DNA from: Candidatus Saccharimonadota bacterium
Lineage (GTDB): Bacteria; Patescibacteriota; Saccharimonadia; Saccharimonadales; UBA4665
Direction of reading: 5' to 3'
Assembly (NCBI GenBank): GCA_028289245.1
Contig: JAQGGT010000006.1
Location: 80,948 to 144,947 of the forward strand
DNA: 64,000 nt
A program made the translations under genes and the position numbers. Below are positions 43,721-51,444 of this stretch, one piece after another (the first letter of the stretch is position 1; every line of letters begins with the position of its first letter). The notes under the pieces are model-generated. The model worked only from the letters and a program-made list of their open reading frames with translations, was not told the DNA's origin and did not search any database.

Positions 43721-43765
43721 AGTAGCGATACGGTATAGTTGCCGCCGTTTGGTATCATTAACAGT

Positions 43766-44356
43766 ATGAGTAGATTAGACGACCTCAAACAAAGAGTTGA
43801 AACCTTATACAATGAGAAACAACCAGATAGGGCCGCCTGGGCTGACTGGCTCTACGATAACCATGTGCTCTATGTGGCAACTAAGGCAAGAGAATTGGCC
43901 CAAAAATATGGTGCTGATGTAGAACTTGCTGAAGTTGCTGCACTGCTGCACGATATCGCGGATTGCACTATGAAGCGTGAGGATCCGGGCCACGAGGCGA
44001 AGAGTTTACAACTCGCCGCTCAGCTTATGCGTGAATCCGGCTATTCCGATGAAGAGATTGAGCTAACAGTAAATGACGCCATTCGGTACCATAGTTGCCA
44101 TGGTGAAGCGCGTCCAAAGAGTGCAGAAGGGCTTGTGCTAGCCACCGCGGACTCACTCGCTCATCTCAAAACCGATTTCTATATCTTCGCTACCTGGACT
44201 ATGGGCAAAGACAGTACCCTAGCAGAAATAAAGGAATGGGTATTAAAAAAAATTGAAAGAGACCTCAATAATAAAATCTCCTTCGACGCCGAACGTGAAG
44301 ATGCTCGCCCAGACCACGACATCATAAAAGAACTTTTCAGTCGCCCAAGCAGATAA
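43766..44356 (+). CDS. HD-domain phosphohydrolase
   Basis: 196 residues. HVLYVATKA, then ALLHDIADC (the HD pair), IRYHSCHG and TADSLAHL match HD-domain metal-dependent phosphohydrolases of the small YfbR/uncharacterised type. Its base composition is more A/T-rich than most neighbours. TATCAT 7 bases before ATG implies a leaderless message. Substrate unknown. Confidence 0.82.
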   Translation: MSRLDDLKQRVETLYNEKQPDRAAWADWLYDNHVLYVATKARELAQKYGADVELAEVAALLHDIADCTMKREDPGHEAKSLQLAAQLMRESGYSDEEIELTVNDAIRYHSCHGEARPKSAEGLVLATADSLAHLKTDFYIFATWTMGKDSTLAEIKEWVLKKIERDLNNKISFDAEREDARPDHDIIKELFSRPSR

Positions 44357-44365
44357 GCCCTCACT

Positions 44366-44382
44366 AGCCGGCTTTAAGCTGG
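44366..44382 (+). repeat. Hairpin before the 28 bp inverted repeat
   Basis: GCCGGC-TTTAA-GCTGGC forms a 6-bp hairpin about 10 bases before the left arm of the large inverted repeat. The hairpin-then-arm order is the same as in the leaders of the ribozyme-ended genes. Confidence 0.35.
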
Positions 44383-44394
44383 CGCGAACTCGGC

Positions 44395-44497
44395 CCAAGC
44401 AAGCAACTAGGTAAGCGGAATATGGCGCCAGCCGCGAGTGGAGGGCGGCAGAATCCGCCCGTACGAGTTTATTCCGCTTACCTAGTTGCTTGCTTGG
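44395..44497. repeat. Perfect 28 bp inverted repeat with structured 47-base loop
   Basis: Arms at 44395-44422 and 44470-44497 are perfect reverse complements, beginning CCAAGCAAGCAACTAGG. The 47-base loop contains a second perfect hairpin, GGGCGG-CAGAAT-CCGCCC (44443-44460). No ORF is inside and no target duplication is seen. The CAAGCA start of the arm recurs in the clamp arms of the ribozyme-ended genes. Could be a small mobile element, a structured RNA or a 3' end stabiliser of the HD gene transcript. Confidence 0.75.
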
Positions 44498-44514
44498 CAT
44501 CAGTCGAGCCAACT

Positions 44515-44543
44515 AAAAAAGACCTCCGGAGAGGTCTTTTTAG
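44515..44543. terminator. Bidirectional intrinsic terminator
   Basis: AAAAAAGACCTC-CGGA-GAGGTCTTTTT: a perfect stem with a tetraloop and A/T runs on both sides. It lies between two convergent genes (43766 plus and 44558 minus) and should stop transcription from both directions. Confidence 0.85.
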
Positions 44544-44557
44544 ACTATCAAGCTACA

Positions 44558-45190
44558 TTAGCGAGTAGTAGTGGTAGTGTTAGCACCAGCGTTGCTGTTG
44601 GTGTTGGTAGTACCTTGAACGTTGTTCGTGGTGCTGGCGGCAGTAGTGTCGCTACACTTCTGACCGTTCGGGTTTTGCTGCTGGAAGGTCTTAACGGCCT
44701 TGGCAACTTGACCAGTGTCCTGCAAGTTTTCCCAGAAGGTAACTTGTGAGCGGTTGATGACCATCTTGTCGTACGGTGAGTGTAATTCACAACCGAGCTT
44801 GACGAGCGAAACGCTCGTGTTTGCGTTGGTTGCGGTTGTACCCGTGCTAGATGTCTGTAGGTAGTAAATGTTGTTTACAACAAAGTACTTGCTGTTTAGT
44901 TCGGTCACTTTACCGAAGTAAACCTGACCAGTGCTCAGGAAGACTGCCTGAAGCTTTGATGTATCGACGAGCTTTTGCTCACCGTTGTCACTCTCGGTTC
45001 CAGTCTTGGTTGCGACTACGAAGATGACCAAAATAAGTAAGATAGCAACGACGACTGCTGAAACAACAGCAGCGATACGTCCTAATTTACTGTCACTGCT
45101 TTGATTGCTTTTGCGGCTAGAACCACTAGCTGCTGCCGGTGCTGCACCTGGTGCGGCATTCTGCGGCTGGGTACGGGTTGAAAAATCCAT
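44558..45190 (-). CDS. Membrane-anchored protein with extracytoplasmic domain, unknown
   Basis: 210 residues. An Ala/Ser-rich N-terminus (1-36), one membrane segment (~37-60), then an outside domain with LVDTSKLQAVFLSTGQVYFGKV and YYLQTSS and a single conserved-looking Cys pair, ending in an Asn/Thr-rich low-complexity tail. The VFLSTGQVYFGKV segment recurs in many CPR proteins to my knowledge, function unknown. Convergent with the HD gene across a shared terminator. Confidence 0.66.
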   Translation of the reverse strand: MDFSTRTQPQNAAPGAAPAAASGSSRKSNQSSDSKLGRIAAVVSAVVVAILLILVIFVVATKTGTESDNGEQKLVDTSKLQAVFLSTGQVYFGKVTELNSKYFVVNNIYYLQTSSTGTTATNANTSVSLVKLGCELHSPYDKMVINRSQVTFWENLQDTGQVAKAVKTFQQQNPNGQKCSDTTAASTTNNVQGTTNTNSNAGANTTTTTR

Positions 45191-45248
45191 ATTCTCGCTA
45201 ACTCCACCTTTATACTTTTTATGGTTACCACAGTAGTGTAATACAGGC

Positions 45249-45273
45249 GAAATGCTTATGCAATAAGCATTTC
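45249..45273. promoter_or_regulatory. 11 bp perfect palindrome between divergent genes
   Basis: GAAATGCTTAT-GCA-ATAAGCATTTC sits 59 bases before the minus gene (44558-45190) and 86 bases before the plus-strand -35 box. Its position between divergent units suggests an operator for both. Confidence 0.5.
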
Positions 45274-45358
45274 CGTGATTACTGAGGATAACAGCGGTTA
45301 CTCTCTGGCGGCGGCGCTAAATTGAAGCTCGAATAGAGCTGTAAGGAGGGATTTAGGG

Positions 45359-45388
45359 TTGACAATCAAAATCGCACCAGAGTATGTT
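45359..45388 (+). promoter_or_regulatory. Promoter of the 65-residue protein
   Basis: TTGACA (45359-45364) and TATGTT (45383-45388), 18 bases apart. A ~33-base leader with GGGAGAG precedes ATG 45428, so this highly organised small gene uses a conventional ribosome site. Confidence 0.6.
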
Positions 45389-45427
45389 AGGGGTACATCA
45401 TCAACGATAAGAGAGGGAGAGTCAGAA

Positions 45428-45625
45428 ATGGCATACAAGCACACTAACTCTAAAGGTGTTACGTACTACTTAAATTCTAAGGCAGTCGTATTACGCGGTG
45501 GCAAAGAACAGACAATCTATTACTTCAGCAAAGACGAGCGCCCAGAAGCTACTGACCTGCCAGCAGGCTACGAAGTCAACGAAAACCCACGCAACGGTTT
45601 CTTGACCATCAAGCGCACCAAATAA
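45428..45625 (+). CDS. Small conserved-looking protein, 65 residues
   Basis: ATG 45428 is chosen because it follows GGGAGAG and the promoter; reading from 45359 would begin at the -35 box. The protein has short strands ending KGVTYYLNSKAVVLRGGKEQTIYYF and a DLPAGYEVNENPRNGF turn (motifs separated by charge-rich stretches). I believe similar short proteins are common in Saccharibacteria, but no function is known. It has its own promoter and terminator, suggesting high expression. Confidence 0.72.
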   Translation: MAYKHTNSKGVTYYLNSKAVVLRGGKEQTIYYFSKDERPEATDLPAGYEVNENPRNGFLTIKRTK

Positions 45626-45643
45626 TTACGGTTACGTAATACC

Positions 45644-45676
45644 TAACACCCCGTGCGTAGCGCCGGGGTGTTTTTT
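45644..45676 (+). terminator. Intrinsic terminator
   Basis: AACACCCC and GGGGTGTT form an 8-bp stem around a 12-base loop and run into TTTTTTA. It ends the 65-residue protein's transcript, before the ABC exporter promoter. Confidence 0.85.
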
Positions 45677-45717
45677 ATTTGTTTACTAAGCTACTCTGGC
45701 GAGGGTATAGTAGAGTG

Positions 45718-46476
45718 ATGAGTAAAACGATCCTATCTGTAAAAGACCTCACAAAGGTTTACGACGACAAAGCCGTAGTTGACGGCATTTCTTTTGAAGT
45801 AAAAGAGGGCGAGATCTTCGGTATTCTCGGCCCTAACGGCGCCGGCAAAACCACCACGCTCGAAATGATCGAGACCATGCGATCGATAGATGGTGGCGCC
45901 GTAACGGTTGATGGCCTTGATGTTGCCAGCCAGCCCAGTGCTGTCAAGCGCATCATTGGTGTCCAGCCCCAAGCCGCTGCCTTTCAGGAAAAAACCAAAC
46001 TTACCGAAATTATTGAGCTGTTTTCGGCCGCCTACGGCGAAAAGGTCGATCCGTTGGAATTTCTCAGGGACGTTAATTTGGATGAAAAAGCCAACGCCTA
46101 CGCCGAGCAATTGTCTGGCGGTCAAAGGCAGCGTCTCAGCATTGCCGCGGCACTAGTGCACAGTCCCAAGGTCTTTTTTATGGATGAGCCGACCACTGGT
46201 CTCGATCCCCAGGCCCGCCGCAACCTCTGGGAGCTAACCCGCGATGTCCAAAAGCGTGGCGTCACCGTCCTGCTGACCACGCACTACCTCGACGAAGCCG
46301 AAACCCTCTGCGACCGCGTCGCCATCATGGATCACGGCAAAATCATTGCGCTCGATACGCCTAAAAATCTCATTAAGCAGCTGCTTCAACGGGGCTTTAC
46401 TAAGAAGGAAACCGTCCAACAGGCCAACCTGGAAGACGTCTTTATCGATCTAACCGGCAAGGGGCTGAGGGATTAA
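45718..46476 (+). CDS. ABC exporter ATP-binding protein
   Basis: 252 residues from ATG 45718, 6 bases after TATAGT (leaderless). Walker A GPNGAGKTTT, signature LSGGQRQRL and Walker B FFMDEPTTGLD are all intact. The short C-terminal region matches DrrA/CcmA-like ATPases. It energises the permease that follows by a 1-base gap. Substrate (drug, lipid or polymer) unknown. Confidence 0.9.
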   Translation: MSKTILSVKDLTKVYDDKAVVDGISFEVKEGEIFGILGPNGAGKTTTLEMIETMRSIDGGAVTVDGLDVASQPSAVKRIIGVQPQAAAFQEKTKLTEIIELFSAAYGEKVDPLEFLRDVNLDEKANAYAEQLSGGQRQRLSIAAALVHSPKVFFMDEPTTGLDPQARRNLWELTRDVQKRGVTVLLTTHYLDEAETLCDRVAIMDHGKIIALDTPKNLIKQLLQRGFTKKETVQQANLEDVFIDLTGKGLRD

Positions 46477-46477
46477 T

Positions 46478-47590
46478 ATGAATAAGCAACTATTTACTGT
46501 TTGGACCTTTACGCGCATCAACACCAAGCGTTTTTTCCGTGATAAGTTAGCCATTTTCTTTAGCATTTTGTTCCCGCTGATTTTCCTATTTGTCTTTGGT
46601 GGCTTGTCGGGCGGTGGCGATAACGGCGTCAGTTTTAATGTGGCCGTCCTGAACCAGTCCGGTAGCCAATACTCTAAACAATTTGTCAGCCAGCTCGAGA
46701 AGGGCAAGGTCTTTAAGGTGGATAAAGGCATTACCACCCAAGCCCAGGCCAACGATAAAATGGCCAAAAGTCAGCTCGATGGCACCATTGTACTCAAGCC
46801 CGGCTTTGGCGATACCGTCAAGGGCCAAAACCACCCCAGCGGCAAAGCTGAGGTTATCTATACTCAAAACGATGCCTCGGCCGGTACTACCCTCACCTCC
46901 GTACTGAATGCCACGTTTACCGATATCAATGCCAAATACGTCAAGGCCGAAGCGCCGTTCACCGTCTCCGGTACCCAGACCAATGAGCGCTCCCTGAGCT
47001 CCTTCGACTACACCTTTGCTGGTCTGCTCGGCTTCTCGATCATCGGCATCGGTATTTTTGGCCCAATCAACGTCTTCCCGGAGCTCAAAAAGCAGGGCGT
47101 TCTCCGCCGTTTGCACACCACGCAGTTGCGTGTCTGGCAGTTCTTTATGTCCACCATGTTTAGCCAAGCCGCCATCGGCCTAGTGTCGATTGCCATTCAG
47201 TTTGCAGTGGCCATCGGCATCTTCCACCTAAAGGTCGTCGGCAATTACCTGGAAATCATTCCATTCATCGTGCTCAGCATCTTCCTAATTCTCGGCATTG
47301 GTCTAGCTGTCGGTGGGTGGGCCCAAAACGAGCGCCAAGCTGCGCCACTGGGTAACGTGATAGTCTTCCCGATGCTATTTTTGTCCGGCACTTTCTTCCC
47401 ACGCTTCCTCATGCCCTCGTGGCTGCAGCACGTCACTACTTTCCTGCCGCTCACTCCCGTTATTGACGGCCTCCGCCTGCTCACCACCGAGGGCAAGCAC
47501 CTGGTTGATCTTGGACCGCAACTGGGGCTGATGGGGCTGTGGCTTCTCGTAATTTACGCCATCGCCTTCCGGGTTTTTCGCTGGGAATAA
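46478..47590 (+). CDS. ABC-2 type exporter permease
   Basis: 370 residues. One membrane segment near the N-terminus (~25-45), a ~130-residue external domain, then five segments, the ABC2_membrane_3 layout. LLFLSGTFFPRFLMP-type motif near the fifth segment is typical. It pairs with the upstream ATPase and forms a homodimer or heterodimer exporter. Confidence 0.87.
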   Translation: MNKQLFTVWTFTRINTKRFFRDKLAIFFSILFPLIFLFVFGGLSGGGDNGVSFNVAVLNQSGSQYSKQFVSQLEKGKVFKVDKGITTQAQANDKMAKSQLDGTIVLKPGFGDTVKGQNHPSGKAEVIYTQNDASAGTTLTSVLNATFTDINAKYVKAEAPFTVSGTQTNERSLSSFDYTFAGLLGFSIIGIGIFGPINVFPELKKQGVLRRLHTTQLRVWQFFMSTMFSQAAIGLVSIAIQFAVAIGIFHLKVVGNYLEIIPFIVLSIFLILGIGLAVGGWAQNERQAAPLGNVIVFPMLFLSGTFFPRFLMPSWLQHVTTFLPLTPVIDGLRLLTTEGKHLVDLGPQLGLMGLWLLVIYAIAFRVFRWE

Positions 47591-47643
47591 CCTGCTTACC
47601 GGTGCTTTCTTACAACGATTATCTCTGGTAATGGGTTGTAAAA

Positions 47644-47664
47644 TAAGCGTAAGCGTGGTATAAT
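47644..47664 (+). promoter_or_regulatory. AGCGTAAGC motif copy 4 within a -35/-10 spacer
   Basis: TTGTAA (47636-47641) and TATAAT (47659-47664) enclose TAAGCGTAAGCGTGG. The motif occupies the 17-base spacer, and ATG 47672 is 7 bases after the -10 box (leaderless). A regulator bound here would block polymerase. Confidence 0.5.
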
Positions 47665-47671
47665 ACACAGT

Positions 47672-48151
47672 ATGAGTCCCGCCCCCGAATTCGACCAGCC
47701 ACCACTTTTTGAAACGCCTGAGCCAGCGACGGTTGTTGAGACGCCCCTTGCGCTTGCGCCGACAGAGTTGGCCCTCCGTCCAGAGGATGGTCGGCTCGGT
47801 GGTGATTATGAACAAGCCGAGGCCGAGCGCCACGTCGCCATTGCTGAAACCCGCGGCGACGATCTGCGCAAGGAGCAGACCGGTCGTACCTCAGCGATTA
47901 TCTTGGCCGCCACCGGCACTCGCGAGATTGGTCGCGTTCGTCGCGCTGACAAACGCCCTGTCGCCAAGCAGATGAGCCGCGAAGAAGCCAACGCCCGAGC
48001 TCGGGAGATTGAGAACGAGCTGTATCACAAAAATACCGGTGTAGTAGAGCGGACGGACGCGCAACGGGCGGGTCACAACGCTAATTACAAGAAGTACAGC
48101 GACGAGTGGGCTAAAATTCGTGAAGAACGGCATAAGCTTAGTGGCCGCTAG
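47672..48151 (+). CDS. Hypothetical acidic/charged protein
   Basis: 159 residues, highly charged, no membrane segment. N-terminal ~45 residues are Pro/Glu-rich; the rest is helical, including REEANARAREIENELY. No known domain. It overlaps the next gene and appears to form a two-gene unit with it. Function unknown. Confidence 0.6.
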   Translation: MSPAPEFDQPPLFETPEPATVVETPLALAPTELALRPEDGRLGGDYEQAEAERHVAIAETRGDDLRKEQTGRTSAIILAATGTREIGRVRRADKRPVAKQMSREEANARAREIENELYHKNTGVVERTDAQRAGHNANYKKYSDEWAKIREERHKLSGR

Positions 48152-49448
48152 GCGGGCCGAGCCCGGCGAAGGGCAGATTGACATCATTACGGCCCAGTTC
48201 TCTGAGCCGGGGATGGCTTCGGTGGACCTGCAAGAGCAGGCCCGCTTTTTAGCCGAGACAACGGTGCACTTTGACACGGTCGCTCAGAGCGCGCCGTTTT
48301 TACGGGCCGCCGCCAACCCGACGGTGGCTACCGGCCTGGAGCGCCGTTACGGCAAAAATGCCGCCAATGTTATCAACGGCTTTCAAGCTCGTCACGACGA
48401 GGCCCTGGCCGCTGCCCGTGAGTCTTTCGCGAGCGGCTTTGGCCGCTACGCCCTACTCGACAGCGGACTGATCGAAGCAGACCAGCTAGACGACTTTATT
48501 GCGCCCGAATTTGAGCGCTTTCAGGCCCAGTTCCAGGGCGAAACTCGTGCCACCAAACGCGAAGCCTACCGCTACTATCTAGCCGATCGCCTCGAGGCGG
48601 AGGCTAAACCCCAGCAGATCACTGACCCGGAGGTGCCGCCGCGCGTTATCAGTCTCACTGGCCGAGTTACTTTGGCGCACATGCTGCGGCCAGAATTCAT
48701 TGGCAAAAGCCGCGAAGAAGTTGCTATGGTTGGGCCCGAGCAGGCTCGAGCTTACACGCCGCAGCGCTTGCACGGTGCATTGTTTGGCCAAACCCGTCGT
48801 GACCATAACGCCATCCCGTACGTGCTCGACGGCGAGAGCCGCCGTCGCTACGTAACGCTCACCCAAAGCGAATGGAAGATTGTGATGCGTGCCACCCCAG
48901 AGTATGTGGCCCAGACCGGCATCAACGATACCATCAATAAGCTGCGCCACCCCGACGCAGCGACCACCGGCGACCAATTAGACGAAGACGCGCCTCGCCG
49001 CTCGGGAGTCCACACCGTGGAGCGCTATCACGATGGTATGCAGGCTTACCATGACGAAGTCCTACAGCCCTCCATTGGATTGATCGACCGCTTTTTGGAA
49101 GCATCGCGTTACGGCGGTGGTTTGGCCCGGTTTGGTAACGAAGCCAATGCCCGTCAGAGCCTGAACATGCTGCAAACATTCGTACTTGGCGATATGTACT
49201 GGGCGGTGGCCGGTCAAGATGTGTATAGCCCGCTGCGAACCGCGCGCAACATTGAAAAGGCTACTGAGTTTGCCATCTACGCACCACCCGAGCCACGAGT
49301 CCGGCTCAAAAATTTCCAGGCATTGTTGGGGTTAGCTCGCACTTGGTATGGCGCCCGCTCCGATCTGTATAGCGGCCGCATTCACCAAGCCAACGCCTAT
49401 TTGGCGCATCACATGAACGAGGACGAGCGTGCTGCCCGAACTGCCTAA
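48120..49448 (+). CDS. Hypothetical soluble protein, 442 residues
   Basis: Start is uncertain: GTG 48120 (32-base overlap with the previous gene) or GTG 48141 (11-base overlap); neither has a good ribosome site, which is common here. The protein is mainly helical and rich in Arg, Glu and Ala with no transmembrane segment. No motif recognised. It overlaps the dus gene by 20 bases, so the three genes share a transcript. Confidence 0.62.
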   Translation: MKNGISLVAARRAEPGEGQIDIITAQFSEPGMASVDLQEQARFLAETTVHFDTVAQSAPFLRAAANPTVATGLERRYGKNAANVINGFQARHDEALAAARESFASGFGRYALLDSGLIEADQLDDFIAPEFERFQAQFQGETRATKREAYRYYLADRLEAEAKPQQITDPEVPPRVISLTGRVTLAHMLRPEFIGKSREEVAMVGPEQARAYTPQRLHGALFGQTRRDHNAIPYVLDGESRRRYVTLTQSEWKIVMRATPEYVAQTGINDTINKLRHPDAATTGDQLDEDAPRRSGVHTVERYHDGMQAYHDEVLQPSIGLIDRFLEASRYGGGLARFGNEANARQSLNMLQTFVLGDMYWAVAGQDVYSPLRTARNIEKATEFAIYAPPEPRVRLKNFQALLGLARTWYGARSDLYSGRIHQANAYLAHHMNEDERAARTA

Positions 49449-50439
49449 ACCTTTTTTTGTCTTGGCACCGATGGACGACGTGACGGACACCGTGTTTCGG
49501 CAGATTGTGGCTGGCACGGCCGCGCCGGATTTGTTTTTTACGGAGTTTGTAAACGTTGATGGCTTGCAGTCGGTCGGACGACCGAAGTTATTAAAGAAGT
49601 TGCGATTTGTGCCGAGCGAGACACGCCTGGTGGCCCAGCTGTGGGGGCTCAAGCCGGAGAACTTTAAGGCAGTGGCCGCGCAAATCGCTAGCGGCGAGCT
49701 GGCCCGCGAACTCGGCTTACCGGAGGGCTGCAATTTCGTTGGCGTCGACCTAAACATGGGCTGCCCGGCCAAAAGCGAAGTCCAGAACGGCGCCTGCAGC
49801 GCGCTGATCAAGCTCGAGAACCGCGACCTGGCCAGTGATATCATCGAGGCGACCCGCGAGGGGCTAGCCGGCCGCTTGCCGCTAAGCGTCAAAACCCGCC
49901 TGGGTTTTACCGAAGTCGATATGACGTGGTTTGAATTTTTGCTCGGCAAACAGCTCGATAGTATTACGGTCCACGGCCGCACCCGTCGCGAAATGAGTAA
50001 GGTGCCGGCGCACTGGGATCTAATCGGCGAGGTCGTTACGCTGCGCAACAGGCTAGGTGCCAAGACGCTGATCGTTGGCAACGGCGACGTCATGACGCGC
50101 CAGCAGGGCAGTGCATTAGCTGCGACGCACGGCCTTGACGGCATTATGATTGGCCGCGGCATCTTCCAGGATCCGTATGTGTTTGCGACTAACAGCCCAT
50201 GGCCCGAGCAGACCGCAGCAGCCCGCGTTCGGCTCTATCGCCAACAGGTGCAGCTCTTCAAAGACACTTGGCAGAACCGCGAACGCAATATTCTCAGCCT
50301 TAATCGCTTCTGCAAGGTCTATGTCAATGGTTTTGACGGCGCCAAAGAACTGCGCGAGCGGCTGATGGCGTGCACTAATGCCGAAGATTCACTGGCCATC
50401 ATGGATGAAGCGCTGACTGTGGCAGAACTTACAGCGTAG
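49429..50439 (+). CDS. dus: tRNA-dihydrouridine synthase
   Basis: 336 residues from GTG 49429. APMDDVTDTVFR binds FMN, NMGCPAK holds the catalytic Cys, and VHGRTRRE and IGRGIF follow the Dus family. It reduces uridine to dihydrouridine in the tRNA D-loop with FMN and NADPH. It overlaps the preceding gene by 20 bases. Confidence 0.92.
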   Translation: MLPELPKPFFVLAPMDDVTDTVFRQIVAGTAAPDLFFTEFVNVDGLQSVGRPKLLKKLRFVPSETRLVAQLWGLKPENFKAVAAQIASGELARELGLPEGCNFVGVDLNMGCPAKSEVQNGACSALIKLENRDLASDIIEATREGLAGRLPLSVKTRLGFTEVDMTWFEFLLGKQLDSITVHGRTRREMSKVPAHWDLIGEVVTLRNRLGAKTLIVGNGDVMTRQQGSALAATHGLDGIMIGRGIFQDPYVFATNSPWPEQTAAARVRLYRQQVQLFKDTWQNRERNILSLNRFCKVYVNGFDGAKELRERLMACTNAEDSLAIMDEALTVAELTA

Positions 50440-50490
50440 TCGACACAGTTTGCTATAATTCGGCCATAAGCCCGTAACAGAGGAGCATGT

Positions 50491-51141
50491 ATGGATGCAG
50501 CCGGCAGTGCAGATTTACAGGAAGCGATTGAGCGTGCACCCTATGAAGGGGTGTTTGATCCGACCGGTCTACATCACGAGTTTAGCAGCGGCATGCACGG
50601 CCAAAAGCTCGATCTGGACAAAATTCCGACCGACAGCCCGCTGTACTACAACTGGATCAGTTCTATCTCTAATTTTCTGTATAGCGAGTACGACGAGCTG
50701 CCGCAGGCAGTAGTGGGCGTGGCCCGAGGTACTAATCGGGTGGCCCTGAGTGTCGCCGAGCGGCTACAACATCAAACGGAGATTATTGGCGTCGAGTCCA
50801 CCAAGGCGCCGGATGGCCGGGTGTACCTGAGCGCCTACGCCAGCAAATTATTATTTGAAGCTGAACCGCAGTCACTGGTAGTCGTGGAGGACGTGGCCAC
50901 CTCTGGCTACAATGCCGGTTTGGTTGCCAGCGCCGCTCAACGGCTGCACATCCCCCGCGTGTCAGTGCTCAACACCTGGCAGCGCCGCCCGCAGCTCGAG
51001 CGGCTTGCTGAAGCCGGCATCCCCTATAAATCGATGATTCATGAATATTTGCCGACCTATTCGGCCGAGGATTGCGCCCGGACGGGTTTCTGTGCTCAAG
51101 GCTGGCGGCTGATTCCCTACCCGCGCGCTGTCAGCGCCTAA
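50491..51141 (+). CDS. Phosphoribosyltransferase family protein
   Basis: 216 residues from ATG 50491, with an AGAGGAG site 6-8 bases upstream and TATAAT further upstream (a leadered message). VVVEDVATSG is the PRPP-binding loop of type I phosphoribosyltransferases. The N-terminal helix and the C-terminal Cys pair (EDCARTGFC) are unusual; orotate or purine PRTase relatives are likely. Substrate not assigned. A TGC-rich ending could bind metal. Confidence 0.78.
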   Translation: MDAAGSADLQEAIERAPYEGVFDPTGLHHEFSSGMHGQKLDLDKIPTDSPLYYNWISSISNFLYSEYDELPQAVVGVARGTNRVALSVAERLQHQTEIIGVESTKAPDGRVYLSAYASKLLFEAEPQSLVVVEDVATSGYNAGLVASAAQRLHIPRVSVLNTWQRRPQLERLAEAGIPYKSMIHEYLPTYSAEDCARTGFCAQGWRLIPYPRAVSA

Positions 51142-51151
51142 TTTTGGGCAC

Positions 51152-51278
51152 AAAAAAAGCAGAGAGGGGCAGGACGGCGAAAGATGTGAGTCGCTACGTG
51201 ACAACAATCTGCGCCGAACCTCGACCCATCTCTGCTTGAGGCGGCTGGCCGATGTAAAAATGGACAGCAGCCTTAAGC
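51152..51278 (-). ncRNA. Putative structured ncRNA with its own promoter and terminator
   Basis: On the minus strand, TATAAT (51285-51290) should start a ~127-base RNA. It has hairpin 1 (AGGCUGCUGUCC pairing with GGCCAGCCGCCU, two mismatches) and then a long rod: AAGCAGAGA pairs with TCTCTGCTT, with inner helices GGG/CCC, AGG/CCT, CGGCG/CGCCG and AGAT/ATCT separated by small internal loops. The closing stem runs into seven U residues, as in a terminator. No ORF. It lacks the SRP GGAA-loop motif and the 6S central bubble, so I cannot assign a known class. Confidence 0.6.
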
Positions 51279-51363
51279 AGTAGTATTATATAATCGTGAT
51301 TTTGTCACCTGTAGTTTAATGCAATCGCGCTTTATACAAGCGTGTATTTTGTGTGATAAAATA

Positions 51364-51394
51364 CTTGACATTGTTTGTCAAGAAAGTGTATAAT
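51364..51394 (+). promoter_or_regulatory. Promoter with palindrome over the -35 box
   Basis: TTGACA (51365-51370) and TATAAT (51389-51394), spacer 18. CTTGACA-TTGTT-TGTCAAG (51364-51382) is a perfect palindrome over the -35 box, likely a repressor site. Transcription would start near 51401 and meet a terminator within 40 bases. Confidence 0.7.
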
Positions 51395-51410
51395 TCAAGT
51401 TGCTAAATCG

Positions 51411-51444
51411 AAACGGTCATCTTCGGATGGCCGTTTTACTTTTT
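51411..51444 (+). terminator. Intrinsic terminator right after a promoter
   Basis: AAACGGTCATC-TTCG-GATGGCCGTTT: an 11-bp stem (one G-U pair) with a UUCG tetraloop, then TTACTTTTT. It would end the transcript from the 51365 promoter after about 45 bases. It also lies just past the stop of the minus-strand NYN gene. Confidence 0.75.

Noticed and set aside
44470..44530. Possible hammerhead after the 28 bp inverted repeat (GACTGATG on the minus strand)
   Set aside because: CTGATG is followed by C instead of A, there is no GAAA at the right distance and no stem III. Kept only as an inverted repeat.
51152..51278. SRP RNA or 6S RNA
   Set aside because: No GGAA-type tetraloop with the conserved asymmetric loop, and no large central bubble; reported as an unclassified ncRNA instead.
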